A stretch of DNA of 64,000 nucleotides from Dipteris shenzhenensis (taxonomy: Eukaryota > Polypodiophyta > Polypodiopsida > Gleicheniales). A program made the translations under genes and the position numbers. The notes below the pieces were generated by a model. That model did no database searches, was not told the DNA's origin, and saw nothing but the letters and a program-made list of their open reading frames with translations. Shown here piece by piece: positions 31,766-43,700 of this stretch (the stretch's first letter is position 1; each line of letters starts with the position of its first letter). The stretch is taken from assembly GCA_047967505.1 (NCBI GenBank), contig CM106541.1; one strand, 5' to 3'.

Positions 31766-34440
31766 GCCATACATGCATCACCAAATGTTTGACACTCTTA
31801 AATGGAAACCCTCCACATACCATAATCTTTAAATGAAAATCCTTCAAAGTCATGAACTTTTTAAAGAGTGTTCGTGTAGCCAACAAGGCCATCACATTTA
31901 GTATGAGCACATTACACTAAGTGCACATCCATAATTTGAATGGGCATTTTTTGTGGACCTAATGAATTTTTGCACTTTTAAATAAGCAACATTTTCTACA
32001 AAAGACTACCACATTCACTCAAGAGAAATAACATTATTGGAAATATATTTGAGCTTATGTAGAGACATCACTAATATCATATTGAACACATATGGGTAGT
32101 TACAATTCCCAACAATTTGGTGCCAAGATGTTGTCTTTGGTAACAAAATACACCATTTAGAGCCTTTTTAGTTCTGCACTTATACATAATTTTGATTATT
32201 ATAAAATAGAACCAAAAATCCAAAACAAAACACTTGTGGTGTAGATTAGAGTGTCTTTTCTTCTAGTGCCATGTCATCCACAAAAATACAAGTAGACAAT
32301 TTGAGTTTTTTCTTAGGAGGGTTTTCATCCTCCTGACATAGCCACAAATCTACAATATTTTGTGCATAGGATGGTAGCACATTGCAAACGTCTAGAAGGG
32401 CTATGTCAATGGCAAACAAATTCCTTATTACTATTGCTTTTAAAAAAAGATAGAAAACACTAGAATGCTAAATCAAAGGTATCGCACTAGTCATCCTCTG
32501 GATCCTCTAATTCCATTACACCATCATGCTACTTCCTCATCACTATTGTAATGATCATCTTGCTTCTATTCAACATCCCCCAAAGTAATATAATGTTAGT
32601 CCACAAAAGACACCATCCTCTTGTCATTATCCATACCACAAACAAGTCTTCCATAGTGCAAAGAGGCCTCAATGGTGATACCATAACCCATCATTAGATC
32701 AAATATCTAATGGTGTTATGGAGCTTCTATCAAAGCTACCATCAATCAAGGGCTCTTCTCCAACCCACCTAGAAAAAATGTAATCATGGCCATTTTGTAG
32801 CAAAAGTTTGTACAACAATGCAGATTTTAACAATAAAGAATGGAAAACGTACCACAACATAAAGTGACATCATCATACACTCGTCTAGTAGAAGTAGGTA
32901 GAAGATGAAGGAGACAATCATGTGATAAGTCAAGAAAAGGATAGCCATCAACACATTGCTTGATTACAAATGGAATGTATCCCTTCCTATGATACACATA
33001 CGTCATCAATAAATGTATCTACAAGTCAAACAAGTGTAAGGTGAGTGAAAAAATCTCTAAGAGAAACACAATGTCAAAAGCATCTTACCTAAAGAGGAAT
33101 CACACCTAAATCATGCTCCACCATCAACTAAACACCAAAAACAATAAAGAATGTCATTGATCCATTAACAATGTCTTTCCAAATTGAAAAGTCCAAAGAA
33201 GTACCTCCCTCCCATAAGAGGTTTCTGTAGTCAAACAATCCCACAGGTTCATCAAAGTAGATTTTGATTTACAATGTCATCTCGTGGTTCTTCGCGAGGG
33301 CAGCTGCATGAACTTGCCTACAAAGACTCTTTGTGTGGAAAACAACTATATGCCTAGAGTCAATAAACAACCAAGTCTAAAATAGTAAAAGCATCATCCA
33401 TAAGATAAGAGCCTTGACCTCATTCCAACTTGGTATAGACCCCCCAAAGCTTGGTAAGTATTGCCTGATTGCAAGGTCTAGAACAATAAGGTCCACACCC
33501 CATGGCCTTGGCTTGCCTCACACATGTCCTAGTTTTTGTTTCTTAGAAACAAAAAAATATTTTAAACTCTTAAAGGTTGTATTGGTGATTTTATGTTGAA
33601 GATCTTGTTCCTGCACATCACCTTGGATAATCTTTGCGTTTTCCATAGAGAAATGCTTATTTCTAATATAAAGTGCTGCTCTTGTGTATCAAAGTAGTCT
33701 AAAAATTAACAAAGTAAAATAATCAATAAATCCTCAAGTATAAGAGCCACCAAACCTAGAATGAAAATTTTTCTTTCAAGAAAAAGAATGAATGCTTTTC
33801 AACCAAATGGTTTTTCAATATGCCAATTATTCCTCTGTAATTTAAACAAAGACCCAATCAAAAATAAAACGCACCTTTCTTTGATGCATCTTCATGCTTC
33901 TCAATATTTATTTGTCTCTTTGTATTCCTTGATGGAGATGGGTCATAACATGACTCCACATGTGCAATATTCTTGGAATGACTAAAGCCCTCACGAATAG
34001 GTGTTATTAAGTTTCTTGGAAAATCATTATTGTGGGAAAGGTGTAGCTCTTTTTCACATTCAGGTCATTCGTCTACCTTGTAATCAATCCAGCAAGAATT
34101 CTCAATCTCTCATTTTGATAGACCACTTGGTATATCAAGATTTCTTGGGATTGACAAGCATCCATGTCAATAAGCAAAGCATTTGAAGTTTTTGACAAAT
34201 AATCAAATCAACTTATGCCAGGCTTGCATAACATCTGGAAGTTTGGGTACTCATTCATTGTCCAACATCATAGACACATACCTACACTTCACATAAATTT
34301 ATAAGAATATTTAAATGTTTAAAAATGATATCACTTTCAAGTGAAAAGTGTTTGCAATAAGTTCTCTACCTCTGTCTCCAAATCAAACAGCCACATTTCC
34401 TTTGCTATCCATGATATAAAACCCTTGTCAGAAATAGGAA
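31766..34440. other. AT-rich stretch, no identified gene
   Basis: The right-hand continuation of the locus into which Copia-1 inserted. Only short frames are present. Some minus-strand stretches (for example around 33280-33520) have protein-like composition, but no start, splice pattern or motif that I can support. Confidence 0.5.
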
Positions 34441-34456
34441 TTCCAAATGAACTTCA

Positions 34457-34693
34457 AACTACAGCTCCTCCACTCAACTTTATAAAAAATTGCACTCTCA
34501 TCTCATTTGGTATTTGTGCATTTTTAAGGAGTTCCAATTTCTCAACACCAATCTTAACACCTCCTCCCTCCAAGTCAATGGTAGTCACTAATTTGAACCA
34601 CTCATCTCCCAATTTGGGATTGACAATACCCAACCATTTATTCATTTTGTTCTCCCATCTTCTTCTAACAACGGACTCAAGATCTATAGGCTT
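34457..34693 (-). other. Exon-like minus-strand stretch, unknown
   Basis: About 79 codons read RRRWENKMNKWLGIVNPKLG onwards, through EWFKLVTTIDLEGGGVKIG and LELLKNAQIPNEMRVQF to a stop. The frame is bounded upstream by a plausible 3' splice site (TTGCATTGTAG then G). The charged, helix-prone composition on the minus strand looks more like protein than the plus-strand 135-codon frame it overlaps. No family is recognised and no partner exon could be assigned. Confidence 0.25.
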
Positions 34694-34749
34694 TTCCTAC
34701 AATGCAAGCATGAGTCAAGAATTAACAAAAATGATACAAGAAAACTAAA

Positions 34750-35414
34750 TAAAAAGGTTTGACAATTTTTAGAAAACATTCCAAAACATTAACAAACCAT
34801 GTTCTTTGGCAAAGGAATGTCCTACGTCCTGCCTTGGCCCCGGCCTCGATAAAAGACCAAATGTTACATAAAGTTTAAAGATTGATTTTTCTTAGAATAC
34901 AACAAAATAAATCACCCTAGAAAAATATTTTTTAAATTAAAAAATAGAACAGGATCAATAATTCTTTAATAGCAAAAATGAAACTGCAATCTTAAATCAT
35001 TATAATCAATCACAAGGTTCCAAGCCATGTTAATGCAAAATAGAACCAACATGTATCATCACCAAACTGTACCAGACCACCCAATTGTGGTTGTAATCTA
35101 AATATATCATAGCCATCCCAAACACAAATTCAAAATTTCATGCAATCACCATTCAAGACATCCCCCCCCCCCCGGCGCCACCGCCCGACACATGCAAACA
35201 TGCTAACAACAACCTTCCCCACTACATGCATTCTTGTGGATGCACATTATCATTTTACATTAGCACACATTTCAAACACTCCCATGAGCATCCATTTCTT
35301 TCCTGGACACCCAGGCATTTCTTGCTCTACTTGGCATCATGTGTTGTTCTTTGACCAAGGGTCTTCAGAGGGATTCATGAGATTGAATAGCAATCTTGTC
35401 TTGGGTAGGGTTAC
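34750..35414. other. No gene seen; poly-C run at 35161-35174
   Basis: AT-rich sequence contains one uninterrupted run of 14 C (35161-35174), a likely hotspot for length variation or assembly error. A 94-codon frame at 35140-35424 begins beside this run and shows no motif. Confidence 0.5.
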
Positions 35415-36366
35415 TATTAACTAGAAAAGAATTCAAGACAAGAGGCTAGATGCTAGGCATGGCGACGCTCGAGGGCCATATAGGAAAATGGGACGTGAGG
35501 GGAGAAGCATTAACATGGGTGGGGAAAAGGGATTAAGAGGGGTGGAAATGAAGAGGGAGACTATGGCACAAGGGGATCCCATGACTGACCGCACTGAGGG
35601 TAGATAGAGCATTTCTCGGGGCAGCCCACTCTCGGGTTGTGGGGCCTGTTTGGAGCTAGGTGGCTTTACAAGAATGAGCGTGTTCCATCAAGGAATAGCC
35701 CCCTCCTTTTATAGCCAAGAGAGGGGGTCTCTCCCAATAAATGCATCCTCCCACATGCATGGTGTGTGTGGAAGAGTCTCCCATGTGGGCTAGGCAGTTA
35801 CACACTCTCAATTGTGTGTGACAACCCTTTGCCTCATTTTTTCACATACATCAACCCCCATATCCCAAGTCTAAGATACTCCCTTGGTCTCTTCCCAATT
35901 TTATAATACGTTCAAACATCTAGGAGGACAAGTGGAGGGTTGGCACAAGGAATCTTGCCACCTCATCCTACTTTCCCATTATTTAACTTGTATTCTTGGG
36001 CTTTCTACACCCCCCCCACATGGGCCTATCCTACATGGAGGGAATAATTCAATATAATATCCATCTCTACCTATTTTATATTACTTCTTTCATGTCCTTG
36101 GGCCATATCTCACTAAATGCAGGTGTGGGACCACCTAGGTGGAGGGATGGTACATGGAGGACCCATGCCACCTTATCATTTTATATTATTACTACCATGG
36201 ATTATGTACAACACACCTTATGGGTCCTCTTACGTGGAAGGGTGGCACATGGTCATGCCCTGCCATCTCAACCCTGGGCCTTATGCACACCATATTTTAT
36301 TATACTATCACCACACATATAAGCACACACACATATTTATGCCTTTGGTCAAATTTATCCATAACA
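35415..36366 (-). repeat. Element R 3' LTR (left copy)
   Basis: 952 bp. On the minus strand it starts TGTTATGGATAAATTT and has a CTATAAAAGGAGGG box near 35710. It is partnered by 46140-47143 in the same orientation. A polypurine tract (GGGGGGGGAAT, minus strand, 36367-36378) adjoins its start, so it is the 3' LTR of the minus-strand element whose integrase follows. TTAC occurs just outside both outer ends (35411-35414 and 47144-47147), a possible short target duplication. An internal part is replaced by a Copia-LTR scrap at 35575-35655. Confidence 0.8.
35575..35655 (+). repeat. Copia-LTR scrap embedded in R LTR
   Basis: This ~80-bp segment (ATCCCATGACTGACC.. through ..CTCGGGTTGTGGGGCC) matches, in reverse complement, the interior of the Copia-1 LTRs (about 26643-26732 and 31490-31555). 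It takes the place of about 130 bases present in the partner R LTR at 46300-46430. It has no termini or target duplication. Confidence 0.75.
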
Positions 36367-36379
36367 ATTCCCCCCCCAG

Positions 36380-38055
36380 GTCCATCATGCACAAAGAAGG
36401 GCTTGAGATAACACTTGTTGATCACCTTCTTGCCATATGGCTCATGCAGCTATTGAACTTGTAGAGACCCATTGCTACATTTCTTGATGACTTTGTATGG
36501 ACTAGTCCACAGTGGCAGGAACTTCTTATCCATTTGGTGGTCCAATCTGTTATCAAAACATAGCACAACATTCCCCTCAGCAAAGTATCTTTCCCATCCC
36601 TTGCGAATTCTAGCGTCTAAGCGGGCCTTTTGTCAATGCTTTTCATAGTGCAAGGCGTTGGGTTTCATCTAACTTTTCAAGTTATACCAACCTGGCCTTT
36701 ACATGTTCATCTTTTGTCATCTTCTATTCTTGTGCCAATCTCAAGGCTGAAATCTCTATCTCTAGGGGTAAAACTACCTCAATACCATACACCAACTCAA
36801 AAGGAGTATGATCTATAGACGTTTTATGAGTGATGTTGTAAGCCCACACAGCTTCATTGACCTTATGATCCCACTGGCTCCTGTTCCCTATGGCCATTTT
36901 TCCCATGGATTTACAAAGGAGGCCATTGGTCTGCTCCATTTGTCCCATGGATGTTGGATAATAGATGCTAGAAGTGCGATGATCAATACCCATGTGATCC
37001 ATCAGCAACTCCACTCCTTCATTTAAGAATGGACTCCCATGGTCAGATACTATTTCCATGGGTGTCCCAAACCTTGTGCAGATACATTCAAATATGAAAT
37101 TTGAAACTGCCTTACCATTTGCAGCGGGGAGGGTGATAGCTTCAGCCCACTTAGTGACATACTGAGTGGCTACCAAAAGATACTTCTTTTTGCGGGCAGT
37201 CATGGGTAGGGGCCCAACAAAATCTATTCCCCACTTCTGAAATGTATGGATGGACATCACTGGGTGATGTTTCTTAGGACGCAAATCCTTCCTACCAAAG
37301 AATTGGCATGGTTCACAAGTTTTGCAATACATAGTGACATCCTTGAACAAGGTCGGCCAATAGTACCCAGCATGTAAAATCTTATTAGCTGTATAGTCAC
37401 CAGCATAGTGGCCTCCACAAAATCCATCATGATAATGCTTCAATACCTTAGGTACTTCATTTGCATCAATGGCCCATCTTAGTACCCCATCCAGGCCTTG
37501 ACGGTATAACACCCCATCAAAGAGAGTGTAGCACCTACTATCTCTTCGGATTTTCTTTCTCTCATAACTAGTACTTTCTAGAGGAAAGGAGAAAGTGGTC
37601 AGAAACCTATAGATACCACCATACCATGGATCCCCAACTTCTATGGCCGCTACAAGCATTACATCGAGGCACTCCTCTAAATCAATCAAAGCATTCTTCA
37701 AGTTGGAACAACCCCCTTTTACAATTTTGAAAGAAAAATCATATTCTTGTAAAACTACCAACCATTCGGCCAACCTGCCCATGGGATTTGGTGATTGAAG
37801 AACCTGCTTTGCAAGACCATTGCTACAGATTATAATGGACTTTCCAGCAACATAATGCTTAAATTTCTCAATGGAGAACACCAAAGACAAAGCATGCTTG
37901 TCAGCCTCAGAGTAGCATCATTCAGTTTCGAGCAATTGTCGAGAAGCAAATCGAATGGGATACATGAACCGATCCTCCCCTTGCTAGAGAAGAACACCCG
38001 CCAGAGTGTGCTCACCAAACCCAAGATTGATATAGAAAGTCTTAGACCAATCAAG
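36380..38055 (-). pseudogene. Element R RNase H and integrase
   Basis: A 388-codon minus-strand frame (36724-37890) runs from the end of RNase H (SLVFSIEKFKHYVAGK, AEWLVVLQEYDFSFKI) into integrase. The HHCC module reads HYHDGFCGGHYAGDYTANK, GYYWPTLFKD and CKTCEPCQ. The core has WGIDFVGPLP (Asp), EIVSDHGSPFLNE (Asp) and TSMGQMEQTNG (Glu), then WAYNITHKT. The C-terminal domain continues, shifted, to LPLWTSPYKVIKKCSNGSL and stops near the polypurine tract. RNase H start blocks extend to 38055. The integrase core is nearly intact; the canonical S-x-x-NGQ-x-E region reads SMGQ-M-E. RT, protease and gag of this strand do not follow; plus-strand element Q begins instead. Confidence 0.85.
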
Positions 38056-39349
38056 ATTGTGTAGAATGGGTTCTGAAGCTAGAGCACAGGGGCATACCCC
38101 CACCCCCCATCAGGGATGTATCCATGACCTCCACCTCAAATGGATGGTCCTTAGATGCTTACCCTCAATAAGGAGTATATCCTCAACCTCCGCCCGGAAG
38201 ATTTCCCCAGCCTTGCCCACGAGCCCCCCTCGTTCCTACTCCCCCGGCCCCTCCTGCTAAAGAACCTAGAGTCAATGACCTAGCTAAGGCTCTGATGATC
38301 TTTGGCTTGAGATGGTGGGCATTAGAAATCAAGCCAATCACCCTCCAAGAGAACGTGCCAATGTTGTGTGCTACGAGTGCCACCAGAAGGGTCATTATCG
38401 CACAGAATGCCCCAATATTCCAAGGGTGAATCTTCTAAGTGAATCAAGCACTAAGGATTCTGACGTAGAGATCCTTGGCCTCGGGAAAAGAAGTCATACC
38501 ACCTCGGACCCCTCTCCAAACTATGGATCGGGCCGCCCTAGGAAGAAGGTGTCCTTCTCAAAGCCCTCAGATGATGAGATGGCAGACCCACCAACAAAGA
38601 AGACTAAAAGATCTCACAGGAGTAAGTGGTCGCTCTCGGATTTTCCCATCGACTAGGGGCAAGAGGACTATTCGGTTGTTTAGGACCTTGATCATTGGTC
38701 TTTGAGCATCACGCTTCCTCAACTAATAGCATTAAGCCCTAAGGTGAGAGGTGAGCTGCAGCAAGGGCTCTCAACAAGGAGGAGCAAGAAAAAGGGAAAG
38801 GTACAAGAGGTTTCTTCTATCTCTAAAGAAATTGATCGACACCCGCATATAGTAGATGTCATCATAGATAATTGCTGTGTCAAAAGTGTGTGTGTCAATG
38901 GGAGAGCTGCATGTAATATCATGGTGCCCCGTATCATGAAGAAATTGAATTTGAAATGCACAAGGCGTTCCTCCACTCGAATCAAGGTAGCAGATGGTGG
39001 ATGACTCACCACCCTAGGAGTCATGGAGAATTTGCCCATCACTATCAATGGGTTAACTACCACCATCAATTTCTATGTAGTGGACATCGAAGATACTGAC
39101 ATGAGTTACCCAGCTATACTCAGGAGACCATGGTTAAGAAAGAGTGATGCAATCAGCTACTGGAAGATAGGACACATGTCTTTTGGTGCTTCTAAGGAGA
39201 AGATCCTGGTGCAACCAGGTGCCATTGAACCAGAAGAAGAAGAGGAGCAAGACAGTGATACTCTCTCATCCTCAGTGTTTGACTCAATGGAAGAATCAAA
39301 CGGAGGGAGGAGTTCTCAGAGGAGGAAGTTTACATGATGGGGGTGTCTC
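38056..39349 (+). pseudogene. Element Q gag end and protease
   Basis: This plus-strand gypsy piece has a Pro-rich gag tail, then the zinc knuckle CYECHQKGHYRTEC (38370-38411), a Lys/Ser-rich stretch and a retropepsin. In the protease the active-site region reads VNGRAACNIM, so the catalytic Asp of the usual (V)D-G/T-G-A-A is Asn. The flap and end blocks follow (TRIKVADGG, MENLPITING, YPAILRRPWL). An Asp/Glu-rich linker leads to the insertion point of the gag-only element at 39350. RT continues at 42295. Confidence 0.8.
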
Positions 39350-39672
39350 TGACAAAACATGTGTGCCTCAGGATCTATGGAGCACTCTAAGGTGAATGGA
39401 ACCTATGTGGAAACATGATGAAGAGAGTGCTCATGACATGTACCTCAAGTCAATTAGGTTTCAAGATAGATTAGCTTGGACTCATAAAGAGAATCTTGAG
39501 ATAGTGCAAAGTGCTTGATTGATATTACTTCAAATGAACCTCCCTTTTATAGGTGAGGGTACTTACATCCATATGCTTGCTCACATGTGGGATATCTCCT
39601 CCATGCCATGTGGCAGCTTTCCCTTTACTCATACCTTTGCTCTACATGTGCTCATGGCACCATATCTCAACA
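39350..39672 (-). repeat. Gag-only element 3' LTR
   Basis: 323 bp. The minus strand starts TGTTGAGATATGG and ends TTTTGTCA, with a CCTATAAAAGGGAGG box near 39537. Confidence 0.9.
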
Positions 39673-39883
39673 CCTCCCCTTGGTGCCATGATCCTTTGGC
39701 TACTGTGAGGTGGTCAGATGTGAGTTACATTCCATCACCTCCCCTTAGTGCTTGCATTGCTACTTAAGGTGGTTAAGTGTGGTTTTTACAAGTCAATACC
39801 TCCCCTGGGTACTTACATAGCTACTCTCAGGTGGTCAAGTTTGATTTACAAAATATAGGCAAGGTTGGCAAGGTATTTGTTTC

Positions 39884-40403
39884 TCAATACATTCCATTGA
39901 TGTCACCTTTTGGCTCATGGCTTGATGATGATGCTGTGTAGTTGACTTGCTGGTTCTTCAATCTGCAATCTTCTTCCTTGTGTCCCAGCTTCTTGCAATG
40001 GTGACACTTTGGTTTGTTCTTCAATCTGTAGTCACTTTGATAGTGACCCATCCTTCTGCAATGGTAGCACTTCGTTGATGTTTTACTAAATAGTGCTTGT
40101 TCTTCATTATAGCTATTGTGTGTTGATGTTGATGTCGATGTCGATGCCTTCAACTCTCTTTCTTTTTCGAGAAGAGAGGATACGCATTCTTCAAACTTTG
40201 GATCTGGCAGATTCTTCAAAGTGGTTGTTGTTGTCTACTTCGCTTGGTGTAGCTTCATGCATGATGCTTTGTTCTTCCATATTCCTTAATGCTTTGTGTG
40301 TGGATGCCATGCTTTCTGCAATGGTCATCTCATGCACTTGTGCTTTTGGCATGCTTTTTGCATTCATGCGTCGTTTTTCCATTTGTTGCAAAGGTCTTAC
40401 CAA
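39884..40403 (-). pseudogene. Double-zinc-knuckle gag of the non-autonomous element
   Basis: Two minus-strand frames joined by a frameshift near 40200 encode a short gag-like protein: HEMTIAESMASTHKALRNME, then FEECVSSLLEKERELKAST, then two knuckles. The second, CHHCKKLGHKEEDC, fits CX2CX4HX4C. The first, CYHCRRMGHYQSDY, has Tyr in place of the last Cys. Copia gag proteins usually carry such knuckles for RNA packaging. A packaging role supplied in trans to or by another element is inferred. Confidence 0.65.
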
Positions 40404-41959
40404 TTGATTTCTTTCAATATTGGCAGTGTCTAATTGCTAACAATGAATTTGACTTGACAGGTGCATAGAGCTTGAAAAGACAATCACTTTTTACTTTTGG
40501 AGTGTGTCCAAATTCTTCTTGGATTGCAAGTTATGGCTTGTCAAAGTTTCTATGAAGAAGAGAGCCTTGATGATGTGGCATACGGATTCACATGCTGAAT
40601 TCCAAATTGTGCTTGGTAGGGGCAATGTGCTTAGGTGACACTTGGTGATGTGGCAGTTAACCAATCCTAAACCTAAACTTAACCATGGTTTAGTTGCTTG
40701 ACCAATGACCAAACCCAAGGTGGCTTGACTCAACCATGATCCAACCCTATCTACCAGTGACCACACCTTGGCTAACCAAGGTTAACTGAACTAACCAGGG
40801 TGAAGCCCTATCTTGCCATGTGGCTTTTTGTGGAGAACCTTTGGACAAGAAAGAAAAGAAAATCATAGCGACGTCGGAGGCATGGGCGTGAGCGTGGCGA
40901 CGGTGCCAAAATGAGAGCTTTGCAAGGTCGCGGTCATTATGTCAGAGTTTTCCTCTACGGGAGAGACCACTGAAGGTGTAGGCATTGGGCTTGAGCTGAA
41001 AGAGCAAGGCAGCTAGCTGGCTCAGTTGTTGTAGAGCCACAATCCATCAACGTTGGACTGCTAGAGTAGATGTGTCATCTTAGACGTAGAAGCATTGAGG
41101 GCATTGGAGCCTGGCATCTATTGCAGGCATGGAAGGAGCAGTGCAGGTCAATGATGCTAGAGCTAGCAATTTCTAGCAAAGTCATTGGAGGTGCTGATTT
41201 TGTTGCTTGATGGTGGCTCATTGGAGCTTGTTGCTTTGGAGTTGTCTAGCATGCAGGCTTTGTGGCACTGGAGTGTCGTTGGTTGGAGAGATGCTACGCT
41301 GAAGACTTGTGAGTGGTCAACAGATTGGCTACTCGTAGAGGTCACTTGGGATACACGTTGGAGTCTGCATTGAAGCCATCGTATTTTTGAAGTCGTTCGT
41401 CATTGGAGCTCCTAGTTGAAGCTTTAGCAGGAGCCATGCTGTAGAGGTTGCTGGTCGCTGCCTTTGAAGCTTGCTATGGAACTCTTTTGCTATGGAGCTG
41501 CTTCTACTTGCTGTGATTTGGTCTCACCAATTCGGCCTAGTTGTTGATGCCTATCTCTTTGCCTATGTTGCTGGTCCTCGCTTAGCTTATGCACTGCTAG
41601 TTGTGTCAATGAAGTCTATCATAGATGTCGCTTGTAAATGTGGATACTTGTCTACATTGTAGGCTTTGATGCCCGTCTCTCCTCTTAGAATAGGAGGAGA
41701 GTAGATCTCTTTCTCAGAAGGGATCTCTCTGAAGAACTTCACAACTTCTTATGTCAATAGAAACACCTCTCTCTCATGGACAGAATGAATGGACGGAAAT
41801 TCCTCTCTCAGCAAGAAACACTCAAGCTCACAATGAACTCAACTCTCTAAATGAAGAACTCTCGAGATCTAAAACTAATCTTATATTCTAAAACTAATCT
41901 AGGAATGGGAGCAATCCTAGTGAACTACTAATGAGCTAAACTAGGAGAGCTAAACCTAT
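40404..41959 (-). other. Internal non-coding region of gag-only element
   Basis: About 1.5 kb lies between the 5' LTR/primer site and the gag remnant. Short frames on both strands show no family motif. It contains repeated words around GTTGGAG, GCTTGTTGCT and TTGGAGCT, but nothing I can identify as protein-coding. Confidence 0.5.
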
Positions 41960-41971
41960 GCTCTGATACCA

Positions 41972-42294
41972 TGACAAAACATGTGTGCCTCAGGATCTAT
42001 GGAGCACTCTAAGGTGGATGGAACCTATGTGGAAACATGATGAAGAGAGTGCTAATGACATGTACCTTAAGTCAATTAGGTTCCAAGATAGATTAGCTTG
42101 GACTCATAAAGAGAATCTTGAGATAGTGCAAAGTGCTTGATTGATATTACTTCAAATGAACCTCCCTTATATAGGTTAGGGTACTTACATCCATATGCTT
42201 GCTCACATGTGGGATCTCTCTTCCATGCCATGTGGCAGCTTTCCCTTTACTCATACCTTTGCTCTACATGTGCTCATGGCACCATATCTCAATA
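41972..42294 (-). repeat. Gag-only element 5' LTR
   Basis: 323 bp, the partner of 39350-39672, next to the primer site at 41960-41971. Its outermost base pair is mutated (minus strand starts TATTGAG, not TGTTGAG) and its TATA box reads TATATAAG. Confidence 0.9.
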
Positions 42295-43235
42295 GTCTCC
42301 GACCTCGGCACCTACAGAAAAGGTAAGAGCTAGTCCTCAACATCTTGAATCTATGCTTTCCCCAGACCTCACTCCAAGTGAGAAAGAGGAGTTCCTAGAA
42401 ATGTTCAAAGATTTCCTTGACCTCTTCGGAACTAGCTACCACCACCTTCGCCATGTGACTGCCATAGAGCACAAGATAGATCTGAAGCTTGATGCGAAGC
42501 TTGTGGCTCAGAAGTATTGGAGATTAGGGCCCCTACACACCGATGCTTTGTGCTTAGAGTATGAGAAACTTGTAGAAGCTGGGTTTATTGTTCCGGTTCA
42601 CAATATTAAATGGGTTTCACCAGTGGGTCACCCCAAAGAAAAACAACAAGTGGCGGGTCTGCATTGACTATAAGAAACTCAATGCGGCCACCAAGAGGGA
42701 CCATCATCCTCTTCCCTTTCAAGACCTCATTCTTGAGAAGGTAAGTGGTCATGACATGTATACTTTCTATGATGGTTACTCCAGGTTTTATCAAATCAGA
42801 ATTGCTAAGGACGATGTTCTTAAAACCACATTCGCCACACCCTAGGTGACATTTACATTCAAAGTAATGCCATTTGGCCTCACTAATGCTCTTGCTACCT
42901 TTAAAAGATTTATGCAAATGGTGTTTGCTCCATATTTTGTGGTTTTTTTGGAGGTTAGAACAACCAAACGTCAGGTGTGCTCATTTGTCAATCTAGCAGG
43001 ATACTATCGTCACTTCATTGATCAATATGCTACTTTGACGCGACCCATGACTATGCTATTAAAAGATGGAGTTGATTTCTCTTGGGATGAGGATTGTGAT
43101 CATGGGTTTGTACAAATCGTTGCGGAGGGACAATCATCTTCTTTGAAGCGGGGTCAGATTGAACTTTATCAAACTTTTGAGCAATTTCATGTGCTAGCAC
43201 CATGGTTTATGGATTCTCCCATTTAAGCTTGAGGT
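42295..43235 (+). pseudogene. Element Q reverse transcriptase with palm deletion
   Basis: This plus-strand gypsy RT carries EHKIDLKLDAKLVAQKYWR, EAGFIVPVHNIKWVSPV, a CIDYKKLNAATKRDHHPLP block, DMYTFYDGYSRFYQIRI and VMPFGLTNALATFKRFM, with a frameshift near 42635 and a stop at 42843. The frame then runs from VVFLE directly to CSFVNLAGYYRHFI. The catalytic (F/Y)xDD and about 70 following residues of the RT palm and thumb are therefore deleted in frame. It ends near 43235 against a minus-strand gag. Confidence 0.8.
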
Positions 43236-43334
43236 GAAATTCATCACTTGCTCCTGCTACAAGGTAGCCCAGCACATGCTGAGTCATTCCAACTTGAAAT
43301 CCAGCATTGTCCTCCTACGTGGCAATTAAACGGT

Positions 43335-43700
43335 CTAGGAGCACAGCCGCTCAATCCACATGTCGACGTGCCATCTCACCTTCTGACTGCTCAGGTTTGC
43401 CACTTGCAGGTACACATTCTTTGGCTCCTTTTCTTTGTCGAAATACTCGATCATAGTTGCTGTCAACCTTAGCCAAGTTTGGCAAATGTCTTTGGCTTGC
43501 TTCTCATACCACACTTGAGCCAAAACCTCTAGAAATGTGGGAAGAACCAACAGCCATCTATCTTCAGTAAGAAATTTGAGAGAAACACAACGGCGCTTGA
43601 AGGCCACAAGATACTCATTTGGATTTTCTTCCACCCGACCACAAAATACGAGAATGTCAGCCATGCTTGGAAGATGGAAAAGAGAGAGACGAAATGAGGC
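43335..43700 (-). pseudogene. Gypsy gag N-terminal domain
   Basis: A 109-codon minus-strand frame shows the retrotransposon gag domain: FCGRVEENPNEYLVAFKRRC, FLTEDRWLLVLPTFLEVLAQ, VWYEKQAKDICQTWLRL, FDKEKEPKNVYLQVANL. It complements the gag half seen in element A (9901-11529). It is truncated where plus-strand element Q ends. Upstream on the minus strand are a leader peptide, an RNase H domain and an LTR-A-like sequence. Confidence 0.75.

Larger units (their letters stand above)
39350..42294 (-). mobile_element. Gag-only non-autonomous LTR element
   Basis: The 2945-bp minus-strand element has two 323-bp LTRs (39350-39672 and 41972-42294) that differ at about nine positions by eye, and a perfect target duplication GTCTC (39345-39349 and 42295-42299). 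The primer site TGGTATCAGAGC lies at 41960-41971 and the polypurine tract CCAAGGGGAGG at 39673-39683. Only gag-like sequence is found inside, with no protease, RT or integrase. This is the structure described for plant terminal-repeat gag (TR-GAG) elements. It sits in the protease-RT linker of element Q, and the flanking Q frame continues across the site once the element and one target copy are set aside. Confidence 0.9.

Noticed and set aside
34341-34748. 135-codon plus-strand frame
   Set aside because: The antisense frame at 34457-34693 has better protein-like composition and a splice-site context, so the plus frame is probably its shadow.
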